Shown here piece after piece: positions 21,261 through 29,668 of a stretch of DNA of 64,000 nt. The stretch is from Pseudomonas mangrovi. Lineage in GTDB: Bacteria; Pseudomonadota; Gammaproteobacteria; Pseudomonadales; Pseudomonadaceae. The notes under the pieces were generated by a model. It was not told the DNA's origin. It saw only the letters and a list, made by a program, of their open reading frames with translations, and ran no database searches. Numbering within the stretch: the stretch's first letter is position 1; each line of letters starts with the position of its first letter. The stretch lies in the NCBI RefSeq assembly GCF_003052585.1, contig NZ_QASN01000014.1:79551-143550 (forward strand). The letters run 5' to 3'. The translations under genes were made by a program, and so were the position numbers.

Positions 21261-22652
21261 TTACAGGATGACCTTGTCGCGCAGCTTCTGCGCGGCCTGA
21301 TTGAGCGCCTGGATCACCCGTTCCTTGTCGAAGTTCTGGATGCCGTTGGTGTCCAGGTACATCGAGAAGCCCGGCAGCTCGTGCTCGACGTAGCTGGCGT
21401 TGGCGCCCAGGTCACGGCGGAAGTCCACCACCTGATAGATCTGCACCGGGCGGCTGAAGCCCTTGACCGGGATCTGGCCCTTGTCGCGGCACATGATCAC
21501 GTCCTTGGCCAGCGAGTAGGTCTCGTGGGAAATCAGGATCTCGCCGGCTTCGGCGGCGCTTTCCAGGCGGCTGGCGAGGTTCACGTCGCGGCCGATGATG
21601 GTGTAGTCCATGCGCGTGTCGGCGCCGAAGTTGCCCACGGTGCAGTAGCCGGTGTTCAGGCCCATGCGGATTTCCAGCGGCTTGGTGATGCCCTGGGCGC
21701 GCCACTGCTGGCGCAGAACCTTCATGTGCTTGCGCATGGCGATGGCCATGGAGACGGCGTTCACCGCGTCCTTCTTGGCGCCCTGGGTGGTCGGGTCGCC
21801 GAAGAACACCATCACGCTGTCGCCGACGAACTTGTCGATGGTGCCGCCGTACTTGAGGGCGATCTTCGACATCTCGTTGAGATAGGTATTGAGCAGATCG
21901 GTGAGGGCTTCGGCCTCGAGTTCTTCGGACAGCTCGGTGAAACCCTTGATGTCGGAGAAGAATACCGTGAGCTTCTTGCGCTGGGTTTCCAGGCGCACGC
22001 TCTTCTTGCCGCTGAAGATCGAGGCCCAGACCTGCGGTGACAGGTATTTCGACAGGTTGCGTGCCAGACGGTCGGCCTTTTCCTGTTCGCGCTGGATATC
22101 CAGTTGCGCCTGCGCCAGGCGCATCCCCTGCTGGTGCACGAAGTAGGCGCTGATGCAGATGTACAGGGTGGTGAAGAGCACGCTGACCACCCCCAGCAGG
22201 ATCGGTGTCTCCGCCTTGAACTGCGGGTTGACCAGGACGCCGGTCATCAGCAGGCCGCTGGCGGCCGCCAGTAGCGCCATGCCCAGGTAACGCAGGCCGC
22301 CACCGATCAGCGCGCTGAAGCACAGCGTCAGCATGAACATCAGGCTCGGAATCACCGAGAAGCCGAGCAGCACGCAGCCAGCGCCGGCGTGCAGGGCGTC
22401 GATGAACAGCAGGATCTGCTGGGTGCTGTCGTTGTGTTCACGGCGGAAGCGCTGGGCGATCTGGTGTACCAGATGCGGGTAGAGCAGGGCGTAGGGGACC
22501 ATCCAGAGGATGTCGTAGCTGAAATATTGAACGTAGGTGCCGGCTGCGATGCTTGCCGCCGCCGCGATGTAGGCCAGGACGCGGGAGTAATACTCGCGCA
22601 GCGGCGTGGTGGCCAGTGCGGTGGAATGCTCGACAGGTGCTGGCTTGTTCAA
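21261..22652 (-). CDS. cyaB: Membrane class III adenylate cyclase CyaB (MASE2-type)
   Basis: Makes cAMP from ATP; in P. aeruginosa CyaB is the main source of the cAMP that activates Vfr and virulence genes. The product has an N-terminal MASE2 membrane sensor with about six spans (residues 25-190), a short coiled linker, and a class III cyclase domain with TVFFSDIKGFTELSEE (metal aspartate), KFVGDSVMVFFGDP (second metal aspartate) and MDYTIIGRDVNLASRLE. The frame is open to 22820, but no ATG lies between there and the sensor; the TTG at 22652, behind an AGCAGGGA ribosome site, gives 463 residues, the length I recall for P. aeruginosa CyaB. Confidence 0.93.
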   Translation of the reverse strand: MNKPAPVEHSTALATTPLREYYSRVLAYIAAAASIAAGTYVQYFSYDILWMVPYALLYPHLVHQIAQRFRREHNDSTQQILLFIDALHAGAGCVLLGFSVIPSLMFMLTLCFSALIGGGLRYLGMALLAAASGLLMTGVLVNPQFKAETPILLGVVSVLFTTLYICISAYFVHQQGMRLAQAQLDIQREQEKADRLARNLSKYLSPQVWASIFSGKKSVRLETQRKKLTVFFSDIKGFTELSEELEAEALTDLLNTYLNEMSKIALKYGGTIDKFVGDSVMVFFGDPTTQGAKKDAVNAVSMAIAMRKHMKVLRQQWRAQGITKPLEIRMGLNTGYCTVGNFGADTRMDYTIIGRDVNLASRLESAAEAGEILISHETYSLAKDVIMCRDKGQIPVKGFSRPVQIYQVVDFRRDLGANASYVEHELPGFSMYLDTNGIQNFDKERVIQALNQAAQKLRDKVIL

Positions 22653-22841
22653 TTGGTCTGGATCCCTGCTGACGGGCTTCCGCTTCTGGCGAGCGGCTAT
22701 GCCTTGTGGCCGGGGATCATAACCAAGGGGCGGGGTTCGGCCAAGCACGATGGGCGAACGGTACCATCGTGCCGGCCAGCGGTAGTGCGGCCAGGGGCTG
22801 TTGCGGAGGCATCGCGGCATTGCGCGGCGCCGCAGCGGGCC

Positions 22842-23411
22842 CTAGTCCTGTCGGTAGATCGACTGCCTGGGCTTGGCAAACAGCTGGCGCAGCATGGGTT
22901 CGAAGAACTCCAGCGGCAGATGTTCGTAGTCCGGATCGAAGGCGGCGGCGTCGTACTTGGCGCAGAACTCGGCGGTGCGCAGATAGTGCGGGTGATCCTT
23001 GAACTGCTCGCGCAGGTGCCGATCCATGCCCAGGTGGTGGAAGAAGTAGTAGCCCTGGAAGATCCCGTGCTTCTCCACCATCCAGTGATTCTCCGGGCTG
23101 ACGAAGGGCTTGAGGATGGCGGCGGCGATGTCCGGGTGGTTGAAGCTGGCAAGGGTGTCGCCGATGTCGTGAAGCAGCGCGCAGACCACGTATTCGTCAT
23201 CGCGGCCGTCGCGATGGGCGCGCGTGGCGGTCTGCAGCGAGTGGGTCAGACGGTCCACCGGGAAGCCGCCGAAGTCGCCGTCGAGCAGCTTGAGGTGGGT
23301 CAGCACGCGGTCCGGCAGTTGTTTCGCGTAGGCGGCAAAGTCGCTGGCGATGATCGCCCAGTCCTCGGCGCTACCGTTTTCCATGTGGGTGAAGCTGGCC
23401 TTGGCAGTCAT
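22842..23411 (-). CDS. HD-domain phosphohydrolase-like protein
   Basis: A 189-residue soluble protein with the HD metal motif CALLHDIGDTLASFNHPDIA near residue 75 and upstream His in THSLQTATRAHRDG. Further conserved blocks are HGIFQGYYFFHHLG and FCAKYDAAAFDPDYEHLPLE. HD proteins of this type are predicted phosphohydrolases of unknown substrate. The ATG at 23411 gives MTAKASFTHMENGS; upstream the frame is only a shadow of the next gene. It follows the Mpo1-like gene by 14 nt, so they form a two-gene unit. Confidence 0.83.
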   Translation of the reverse strand: MTAKASFTHMENGSAEDWAIIASDFAAYAKQLPDRVLTHLKLLDGDFGGFPVDRLTHSLQTATRAHRDGRDDEYVVCALLHDIGDTLASFNHPDIAAAILKPFVSPENHWMVEKHGIFQGYYFFHHLGMDRHLREQFKDHPHYLRTAEFCAKYDAAAFDPDYEHLPLEFFEPMLRQLFAKPRQSIYRQD

Positions 23412-23425
23412 GCAGTCTCTCCCGA

Positions 23426-23743
23426 TCAGAAGCGGATACGTCCGGTAAAGGCATCCTTGAGCATCACCCAGTCGCCGAGCAGGCTGTACAGCGGGTACTG
23501 GAAGGTGGCGGGGCGGTTCTTCTCGAAGACAAAGTGGCCAATCCAGGCGAAGCCGTAGCCGACCACCGGCAGGGCGAGCAGCCAGAGCCATTGCTGGCTG
23601 GCCAGCACGTAGCCGAGCAGCGCCAGCACCAGCAGGCTGCCGACGTAGTGCAGGCGGCGGCACACCGGGTTGCTGTGTTCGGCCAGGTAGTAGGGGTAGA
23701 ACTGGGCAAAGCTTGCAAAACGTTCGGTGGTTTGCGCGGACAT
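23426..23743 (-). CDS. Mpo1-like (DUF962) membrane protein
   Basis: A 105-residue protein of the DUF962/Mpo1 family, relatives of which are yeast 2-hydroxy-fatty-acid dioxygenases. The family pattern is clear: FYPYYLAEHSNPVCRRLHYV (H-NP---RRLH), two hydrophobic spans at about 33-70 and GFAWIGHFVFEKNRPATFQY with the second His pair, then YSLLGDWVMLKDAF. The metal-binding histidines (EHSNP, LHYVG, GHF) are all present. The start at 23743 has AGGAGGT just upstream. Coupled to the HD protein downstream; whether the bacterial enzyme degrades hydroxy fatty acids is unknown. Confidence 0.88.
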   Translation of the reverse strand: MSAQTTERFASFAQFYPYYLAEHSNPVCRRLHYVGSLLVLALLGYVLASQQWLWLLALPVVGYGFAWIGHFVFEKNRPATFQYPLYSLLGDWVMLKDAFTGRIRF

Positions 23744-23872
23744 GGCGTACCTCCTGTCATTGTCTGACCGCCAGTCTAGGCTGGCGGACCGGCACGGCCC
23801 AGTGACAATGGGTGCCAGTTTAGTATCCTTGCGCGGCACTTCCGGCCAGCGGCCGCAGAACAAGAACGACTC

Positions 23873-24874
23873 ATGAGCGAACGCACTACTTCCTCAAGCT
23901 GGGCGCGCGGCATCGTCGAGGCGCTGGCGCTTGACGGCGTCGACTGCCGGCAGCTGTTCGACGAACTGGGCATGGACTATGCGGCGCTGGACGATCCCGA
24001 GGCGCGCTTCCCGCAGGACGGCATGACCCGGCTCTGGCAGCGCGCGCTGGAAATCAGCGGCAACCCTGCGATCGGGCTGAACATGGCACGGGTGGTACGG
24101 CCTTCCTCGTTCAGCGTGGTCGGCTACTCGCTGATGTCCAGTCGTACCTTGCGCGAAGGCCTGGCGCGGCTGGTGCGCTACCAGCGGATCATCGCCGAGG
24201 GTGCCGACCTGAGCCTGCGCGCGGAGCCTGACTGCTATGTGCTGCGCCTGGCGATCCATGGTGACCGGCTGCCGCCTGCGACGCAGAGTGCCGAGGCGTC
24301 GCTGGCCTACATGCTGGCGTTCTGTCGCTGGGTGGCCGGTCCCTCTGTGCAGCCGCTGCAGGTGCGTCTGCAGGGGCCGGCGCCGACCGAGCTGACACGC
24401 TACCGCGAGGTATTCGGTGCGCCGCTGCAGTTCGCCAGCCAGGAGTACGCGCTGGTGTTCCCGCGTGACGTACTGGAGCGCCCTTTGCCCACCGCCAACG
24501 AGGCGCTGGCGCAACTCCACGACCGCTTCGCCGGCGAATATCTGGCGCGTTTCTCCGACAGCCGCGTCAGTCACATGGCACGTCAGGTGCTCTGCCGCCT
24601 GCTGCCGCAGGGTGAGCCCAAGCGCGAGGTGGTGGCGCAGGCGCTGCACCTGTCGCAGCGCACCCTGCAAAGACGCCTGCAGGAGGAGGGCAGCAGTTTC
24701 CAGGGATTGCTCGAGGACACCCGTCGCGAACTGGCGCTGCAGTATCTGGCGCAGCCGGAGCGTAGCTTGCTGGAGATCGCCTATCTGCTGGGTTTCGCCG
24801 ATCCAAGCAATTTCTTTCGCGCCTTCCGCCGCTGGTTCGACTGTACTCCGGGCGAGTACCGCGCCCGGCTGTAG
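23873..24874 (+). CDS. AraC-family transcriptional regulator
   Basis: A 333-residue regulator with an N-terminal arabinose-binding-like domain (about 20-210) of the type found in OruR and other Pseudomonas AraC proteins (NPAIGLNMARVVRPSSFSVV, GYSLMSSRTLREGLARLVRY) and a C-terminal AraC double HTH (about 250-330): VVAQALHLSQRTLQRRLQEE and LLEIAYLLGFADPSNFFRAF. It is divergent from the Mpo1-like/HD pair across 129 nt, so these may be its targets; no operator repeats were recognised. The effector is unknown. Confidence 0.92.
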   Translation: MSERTTSSSWARGIVEALALDGVDCRQLFDELGMDYAALDDPEARFPQDGMTRLWQRALEISGNPAIGLNMARVVRPSSFSVVGYSLMSSRTLREGLARLVRYQRIIAEGADLSLRAEPDCYVLRLAIHGDRLPPATQSAEASLAYMLAFCRWVAGPSVQPLQVRLQGPAPTELTRYREVFGAPLQFASQEYALVFPRDVLERPLPTANEALAQLHDRFAGEYLARFSDSRVSHMARQVLCRLLPQGEPKREVVAQALHLSQRTLQRRLQEEGSSFQGLLEDTRRELALQYLAQPERSLLEIAYLLGFADPSNFFRAFRRWFDCTPGEYRARL

Positions 24875-24886
24875 GGCAGGGGGCGC

Positions 24887-24920
24887 CCACCTCCTGTCGG
24901 GTCACGATCTTGGGAGGTGG
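24887..24920. terminator. Possible hairpin between the AraC gene and trkH
   Basis: CCACCTCC (24887-24894) and GGAGGTGG (24913-24920) form an 8-bp stem with an 18-nt loop, between the convergent AraC gene and trkH. There is no T run; a weak candidate. Confidence 0.35.
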
Positions 24921-25042
24921 CCCAAGGTGACGGTGGTTCGGTAAAACCTGGCGAGGAGGCGGAACTCACGAAGGCCTGCCGGGAGCTTCGAGCGCTGTTT
25001 TCAGTGCAGCAGACCTGCCGCGCAGCGGACTCTGAGCAGCTC

Positions 25043-26494
25043 TCAGTGACGCCAGAAACCTGGAGTGATCAGCACCAGCACGGTGATGATTTCCAGGCGG
25101 CCCAGCAGCATGCCGATCGACAGCAGCCACTTGGCCGCATCCGGCAGGCTGGCAAAGTTGCCCGCCGGGCCGATCACCGGACCGAGCCCCGGGCCGACGT
25201 TGCACACCGCGGTGGCAGCGCCGGTGAGGGCGGTGATCGGGTCCATGCCGAGTAGTGCCAGGCCCAGGGCGATGGCGCCGATGGTGATGGTGAAGAAGAA
25301 CGAGAAGGTCAGGATCGAACGAACGATTTCCTCGTCCAGCGGATGACCGTTGTACTTCTGGAAGATCACCGCGCGCGGGTGCACCAGTTGCTTGAGGCCG
25401 CCGCGCAGCAGGCTGTAAGCCACCTGGAAGCGGAACATTTTCAACCCGCCGCTGGTTGAACCCGAGCAGCCGCCGACGAAGGTCAGGTAGAAGAAGGCCA
25501 TCACCGCGAAGCCGCCCCAGAGCGTGTAGTCACCCACCGCATAACCGGTGGTGGTGACCACGGACACCACATTGACGGTCACCAGGCGCAGGGCGTCGAG
25601 CCAGGCATAGTCGGAGTTGGCCCACAGCCAGAGGCTGAACAGCAGGCAGGTGGCGCTCAGCATCAGCAGGAAACCGCGAACCTGCTGATCGCGCAGCAAC
25701 GCGCGGCGATTGCCGCGCGCGCTGGCGACATAGAGGGTAAACGGCAGGCTGCCGAGAATCATCATGACCACGGCCACCCAGTGCGTGGCATTGCTGAAGT
25801 TGGCCAGCGAGGCATCCGAGGTGGAATAGCCCGCCGTGGAGATCGAGGTCATCGCGTGGTTGATGGCGTCGAACCAGTCCATCCCCGCCAGGCGGTAGGC
25901 GAGCGCGCCGAGCAGGGTGATCGAGACGTAGATGCCGAGAATGTATTTGGCCACCACGTGCGAACGTGGCATGACTTTCTCGCCCCAGTCCGACGATTCA
26001 GTCTGGAACAGGCGCATACCGCCGACCCGCAGCAGCGGCAGGATCGCCACCGCCATGGCGATGAAGCCGATGCCGCCCAGCCACTGCAGAAGCGAGCGCC
26101 AGATCAGCAGGCCGGGGGAGGCGTCGTCGAGGCCGGAGAGCACGGTCGATCCGGTAGTGGTGATACCTGACATCGACTCGAAGAAGGCGTCGGTGAAGCT
26201 GATGTGCTGCAGCATGTACATCGGCAAGGCGCCGGCAAAGCACACCGCGAGCCAGCTCAGGGTGGTAAGCATGTACATGTCGCGCGGACGCAGCTGACTG
26301 TCGCGCGGGCGGCCGGGTATCACCAGCGCCAGACCGATCAGGAAGGTGATCAGACCGGCCCACATGAAGGCGGAAAGATCTTCGGCATGATCCAGCGCCA
26401 GCGAGGTCAGTCCGGGGACTGCCATGCTGACGGCCATGGTGATCAGGAAGATGCCGATGATGAAACCGATGGTGCGCAGGGTCGGCAGGGCCAT
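25043..26494 (-). CDS. trkH: Trk-type potassium uptake protein TrkH
   Basis: The membrane subunit of the Trk K+ transporter, working with the NAD-binding regulator TrkA, which is not in this window. The 483-residue product has the four M1-P-M2-like repeats; pore loops are visible as SMSGITTTGST, MTSISTAGYST, VTTTGYAVGDY and AVCNVGPGLGPV, each with the filter glycine, and GGCSGSTSGGLKMFR in between. The ATG at 26494 gives MALPTLRTIGFIIGIFLITM; an ATG at 26527 in frame is a possible alternative. It is divergent from the YkgJ-type gene. Confidence 0.94.
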   Translation of the reverse strand: MALPTLRTIGFIIGIFLITMAVSMAVPGLTSLALDHAEDLSAFMWAGLITFLIGLALVIPGRPRDSQLRPRDMYMLTTLSWLAVCFAGALPMYMLQHISFTDAFFESMSGITTTGSTVLSGLDDASPGLLIWRSLLQWLGGIGFIAMAVAILPLLRVGGMRLFQTESSDWGEKVMPRSHVVAKYILGIYVSITLLGALAYRLAGMDWFDAINHAMTSISTAGYSTSDASLANFSNATHWVAVVMMILGSLPFTLYVASARGNRRALLRDQQVRGFLLMLSATCLLFSLWLWANSDYAWLDALRLVTVNVVSVVTTTGYAVGDYTLWGGFAVMAFFYLTFVGGCSGSTSGGLKMFRFQVAYSLLRGGLKQLVHPRAVIFQKYNGHPLDEEIVRSILTFSFFFTITIGAIALGLALLGMDPITALTGAATAVCNVGPGLGPVIGPAGNFASLPDAAKWLLSIGMLLGRLEIITVLVLITPGFWRH

Positions 26495-26645
26495 GGAGGG
26501 CTCGGGCGCTGGAATTGAAGGGCGCATTCTACCCGCCTCGCCTGGCCTGTAAACCGCCATCGACGGGGCGCTTTACACGGGCTGCGCGCTGCATAGAATA
26601 GCCGCCCAGGTGCCGGCCCTTGCCGGTTTCTGAGTCCTTCCCAAC

Positions 26646-27011
26646 ATGTCTAATCCCTGTCTTGCGTGTGGCGCCTGCTGCGCGCACTTTCGTGTGTCCT
26701 TCTATTGGGGTGAATGCCGTTCCGGCGGCGGCTGCGTGCCCGATGAACAGGTGGTCCAGGTGGCGCCGAGCATGGTCGCCATGCGTGGAACCGAAAGTCG
26801 CCCGAGCCGCTGCGTGGCGCTGCTCGGAGAGGTGGGTGGTGGGGTGCGCTGCTCGCTGTACGAGCAGCGTTCCAGCACCTGTCGCGAGTTCGAGGCATCC
26901 TGGATCAACGGCGAGCACAATCCGGCCTGCGATGCCGCTCGGGCAGCCTACGGCCTGCCGCCGCTGACCCCGCCGCAGACGCCCGACCTCTCGCCGCCGC
27001 AGGTAGCCTGA
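26646..27011 (+). CDS. YkgJ-family cysteine-cluster protein
   Basis: A 121-residue protein of the YkgJ zinc/iron-chelating family. The N-terminal CLACGACCAHF motif and the later GGGCVP, SRCVALLG, CSLYEQRSSTCREFEASWIN and PACDAAR give about nine conserved cysteines, consistent with a bound metal cluster. A Pro-rich tail ends the protein. A plausible -10 (TAGAAT near 26595) lies upstream. The nitroreductase gene follows 80 nt later on the same strand. The role is unknown. Confidence 0.87.
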   Translation: MSNPCLACGACCAHFRVSFYWGECRSGGGCVPDEQVVQVAPSMVAMRGTESRPSRCVALLGEVGGGVRCSLYEQRSSTCREFEASWINGEHNPACDAARAAYGLPPLTPPQTPDLSPPQVA

Positions 27012-27091
27012 ATGGCGTCCGGATCGGGCGAGTGGACGAGCCGAAAGGATCAGGATGTGCTATTGAGCGTTCTTTTCTGCGGAGAACCCCG

Positions 27092-27655
27092 ATGCAGGCC
27101 CTGGATGCCCTGTTGAATCGCGTATCGGTTGCGCGACTGACCGAACCTGCCCCGGATGCGGCGCAGCGTGAACTGATGTTGCGTGCGGCCTTGCGCGCGC
27201 CCGACCACGGCCAGTTGCGCCCGTGGCGCTTCATCGAGATCGAGGGGGCAGGGCTGCAGGCACTCGGTGAGCTGTTTGCCGACGCCCTGATGCGGCGTGA
27301 CCCTGCTGTCGCGCAAGCGGCCCTGGACAAGGCGCGCAACATGCCGTTGCGCGCGCCGCTGTTGCTGGTCGTGGTGGCGTCGCCGCAGGCGCATCCCAAG
27401 GTGCCTCGCGACGAGCAGATCCAGTCGGCGGCCTGTGCGGCGCACGCCATTCTTCTCGCCGCCCATGCCCAGGGCGTCGGTGCGATCTGGAGAACCGGCG
27501 AGATGGCCAGTGATCGACATGTTGCCCAGTCGCTGGGGCTGAGCGCCGAGGAGTGCATTCTCGCCTTCCTCTACCTGGGAACCCCGCAAGGCCCGCTGCG
27601 CGTGCCGCAGGTGCTTGAGCCCCAGGCCTATCTCCGGCGCTGGACCGGACGCTGA
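27092..27655 (+). CDS. YdjA-type nitroreductase-family flavoprotein
   Basis: A 187-residue FMN-dependent oxidoreductase of the short YdjA type. It starts MQALDALLNRVSVARLTEPA with the RxSVxxL signature, then APDHGQLRPWRFIEIEGAG, where flavin phosphate contacts lie, and QGVGAIWRTGEMASDRHVAQ near 130. The start at 27092 has a GCGGAGA ribosome site; upstream codons in the frame are not family-like. It is convergent with cpxA, with 3 nt between the stops. Nitro-compound or other reduction is inferred from the family only. Confidence 0.9.
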   Translation: MQALDALLNRVSVARLTEPAPDAAQRELMLRAALRAPDHGQLRPWRFIEIEGAGLQALGELFADALMRRDPAVAQAALDKARNMPLRAPLLLVVVASPQAHPKVPRDEQIQSAACAAHAILLAAHAQGVGAIWRTGEMASDRHVAQSLGLSAEECILAFLYLGTPQGPLRVPQVLEPQAYLRRWTGR

Positions 27656-27658
27656 GCG

Positions 27659-28990
27659 TCAGACGCCGGTTGCGACCTGCTCCAGCGGCAGCTCCAGGGT
27701 GGCGATGAAGCCGCCTTCGGGGTGGTTCGCCAAGAGCAAGCGGCCGCCATGGCGCTCCGCCGCCCGCCGGGCAATGGCCAGCCCAAGGCCATAGCCGGCG
27801 GCGCTCTGCCCGGGTGCGCGGAAGAACGGCTCACCCAGTCGCGCCAGCAGTTCCGGGGCAACGCCTGGACCGTGGTCACGCACGCTGAGCAACAGGTTGC
27901 CGTCCTGCTCGCGGGCGGCGATCTCGATCGGCATTCCCTGCGGGTTGAAGCGCAGCGCGTTGCGCAGCAGGTTGTCCAGTGCGCGTTCCAGCATGTCCGG
28001 CCAGCCCGCGGGCGCTCTGCGCGTTTCCAGCGCTGTGCCGAGCAGCTGCTCCGGTGCGGCGAGATGGGCGTTGCCGCGCACACTGTCGAGTAGTGCGACC
28101 AGGTCGATCGACTGCGCGCTACCCAGATCCGCATCCAGGCGCGCCAGGGCGAGAATTTCGCCGATCAGCGCGTCCAGCCGTTCGCACTCGCGGTTCAGGC
28201 GCGGCCAGAGCTTGTCGCGCTCTTCCTTCTCCGCGCGTTCGGCCAGCGCCAGAGCGACCTGCAAGCGTGCCAGTGGTGAGCGCAGCTCGTGGGAGACATC
28301 GCGCAGCAGCTGGCGCTGGCTGGAAATCAGGTCCTGCAGGCGCGCGCCCATGCGGTTGAAGTCGCGCGCCAAGGTGCCGAACTCGTCCTTGCGCGCCGCC
28401 AGGCGGTCGAGGCTGTGCTGCTGGTAACTGGTCTGGCCAAGGTCATGGACTGCGCCACGCAGACGATTCAGCGGGCGGGTGATGGAAAGCGTCAGCAGCA
28501 GGCTCAGCAGACCGATGACCACCAGGGCGATGGACAGTGCGCTGGCCGGCCAGAACAGACTGCCGCGGTGCCAGGCATCAAGCTCCGGGCGCGGAACGCG
28601 GTAGATGAACAGGTAGGTTTCGTTGCTGCCAGGGCTGGTGTATTCGCTGGTCAGGCGCCGCCAGGGCAGGCTGCGCTTGTTCGGCTGACGTGCCTCGTAG
28701 GCCGCCGCTCGCGCTGGAAAGGTGCTTTGCAGCAGCTGGCCGTTTTCACCCAGCACCTGCACGTCGATCCGATAGGCCCGGCGCAGTCGCTCGAGGCGGC
28801 TGTAGGAGGCGAGTTCACCCTTGGTTTCGCGCAGCTGCACCCATTCGCTGGCCAGATCCTTCAGACCCGGATGGCGGCTGATGATCCAGGTGTCCTGATT
28901 GAGGGCGTGACCGAGCAGCCAGGACAGGCCGGCGACCAGGGCGATGGCGAGCCAGAAGCTGGCGAAAACACGCCAGAAGAGTGAGCGCAC
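27659..28990 (-). CDS. cpxA: Envelope-stress sensor histidine kinase (CpxA-like)
   Basis: The membrane sensor of the Cpx pathway; in Pseudomonas the gene is also called cpxS. The 443-residue product has TM1 at about 6-27, a periplasmic loop of about 120 residues, TM2 near 148-172, a HAMP linker, the HisKA box LLRDVSHELRSPLARLQVAL (His near 245), N box NLLRNALRFNPQ, and G boxes DHGPGV and GYGLGLAIARR. Translation starts at GTG (28990). It is the last gene after cpxR and cpxP, separated from cpxP by 163 nt holding a hairpin that may reduce read-through. Confidence 0.9.
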   Translation of the reverse strand: MRSLFWRVFASFWLAIALVAGLSWLLGHALNQDTWIISRHPGLKDLASEWVQLRETKGELASYSRLERLRRAYRIDVQVLGENGQLLQSTFPARAAAYEARQPNKRSLPWRRLTSEYTSPGSNETYLFIYRVPRPELDAWHRGSLFWPASALSIALVVIGLLSLLLTLSITRPLNRLRGAVHDLGQTSYQQHSLDRLAARKDEFGTLARDFNRMGARLQDLISSQRQLLRDVSHELRSPLARLQVALALAERAEKEERDKLWPRLNRECERLDALIGEILALARLDADLGSAQSIDLVALLDSVRGNAHLAAPEQLLGTALETRRAPAGWPDMLERALDNLLRNALRFNPQGMPIEIAAREQDGNLLLSVRDHGPGVAPELLARLGEPFFRAPGQSAAGYGLGLAIARRAAERHGGRLLLANHPEGGFIATLELPLEQVATGV

Positions 28991-29104
28991 GAATTACCTC
29001 CGGAGGTCGGGTGGCAAGCGGCCGGCTCGGCTGCTGTGGGCCGTCGGGAAACGCTGGAAAAGGCAGAAGGCGAGATCGACTTTTCCATGGACCACTCAAC
29101 GCGC

Positions 29105-29134
29105 AAACCCGGCGCGCAAGTGCGGGCCGGGTTT
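29105..29134 (-). terminator. Attenuator-like hairpin between cpxP and cpxA
   Basis: AAACCCGGC (29105-29113) and GCCGGGTTT (29126-29134) form a perfect 9-bp stem with a 12-nt loop, 19 nt after the cpxP stop. Without a clear T run it may act as a partial terminator or mRNA 3' stabiliser that makes cpxP more abundant than cpxA. Confidence 0.6.
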
Positions 29135-29153
29135 GCCAGTGGCCAGGGAGCAC

Positions 29154-29564
29154 TCAGTTGGTGCTGGTTTCCTTCTGCTTCTTCCATTCCAGGAACTCGG
29201 CACGTTCTGCGTGGCGAGCTTCCATCTTTTTCAGTTGTTCGTCGAAGGCCTTGCGCTGATCGGCGCTGAGCAGCTTGCGCAGTTCTTCGTGATGCCTGGC
29301 GCGGGAGTTGGTTACCTCGGCCTGCATGGCCTTGCGCTCGGCTTCGGGCAGTTTGTCCAGGTAGCGCTGGTGGATCTCGCGCTGGCCCTGGTGGTGCTCG
29401 CGCATCAGCTTGCTCATCTGCTGGCGTTGTTCCGTGCTCAGGTCCAGCTCCTTGAACATCGGCATGTTGTGTCGCTGGCCCTGGTGGTGGCCGTCCTGGG
29501 GCATGGCGAAGGCGGCGGCGGGGATGGCGGCGGCGAGCAGGGCGGCGATCAGAGTCTTGCGCAT
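29154..29564 (-). CDS. cpxP: CpxP/Spy-family periplasmic chaperone-like protein
   Basis: A 136-residue periplasmic protein that, in the family, binds misfolded proteins and damps CpxA. A signal peptide covers about residues 1-20 (MRKTLIAALLAAAIPAAAFA, cleavage after AFA). Two LTxxQ-type motifs are present in the mature part, LSTEQRQQM near 43 and LSADQRKAF near 100, and the rest is long, charged helices rich in His, Gln, Glu and Arg. It sits between cpxR and cpxA, and a CpxR-type GTAAA-N6-GTAAA box lies 83-98 nt upstream, arguing for strong induction by CpxR. Confidence 0.9.
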   Translation of the reverse strand: MRKTLIAALLAAAIPAAAFAMPQDGHHQGQRHNMPMFKELDLSTEQRQQMSKLMREHHQGQREIHQRYLDKLPEAERKAMQAEVTNSRARHHEELRKLLSADQRKAFDEQLKKMEARHAERAEFLEWKKQKETSTN

Positions 29565-29646
29565 GGTGTATCTCCTGTTCCGTTGCCGGCGGGTTGCCGG
29601 ATGTGGCCAGTCTAGGCAGGTCAGGGTCAGCGGCGGTCAGGCGAGG

Positions 29647-29662
29647 GTAAAGGCAGGGTAAA
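29647..29662. promoter_or_regulatory. CpxR box upstream of cpxP
   Basis: GTAAA (29647-29651), six bases, GTAAA (29658-29662): direct repeat with an 11-bp period, matching the established CpxR consensus GTAAA-N4-8-GTAAA. It lies just after the cpxR stop and 83 nt before the cpxP start, on the strand opposite the gene. Confidence 0.8.
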
Positions 29663-29668
29663 GCGCGA

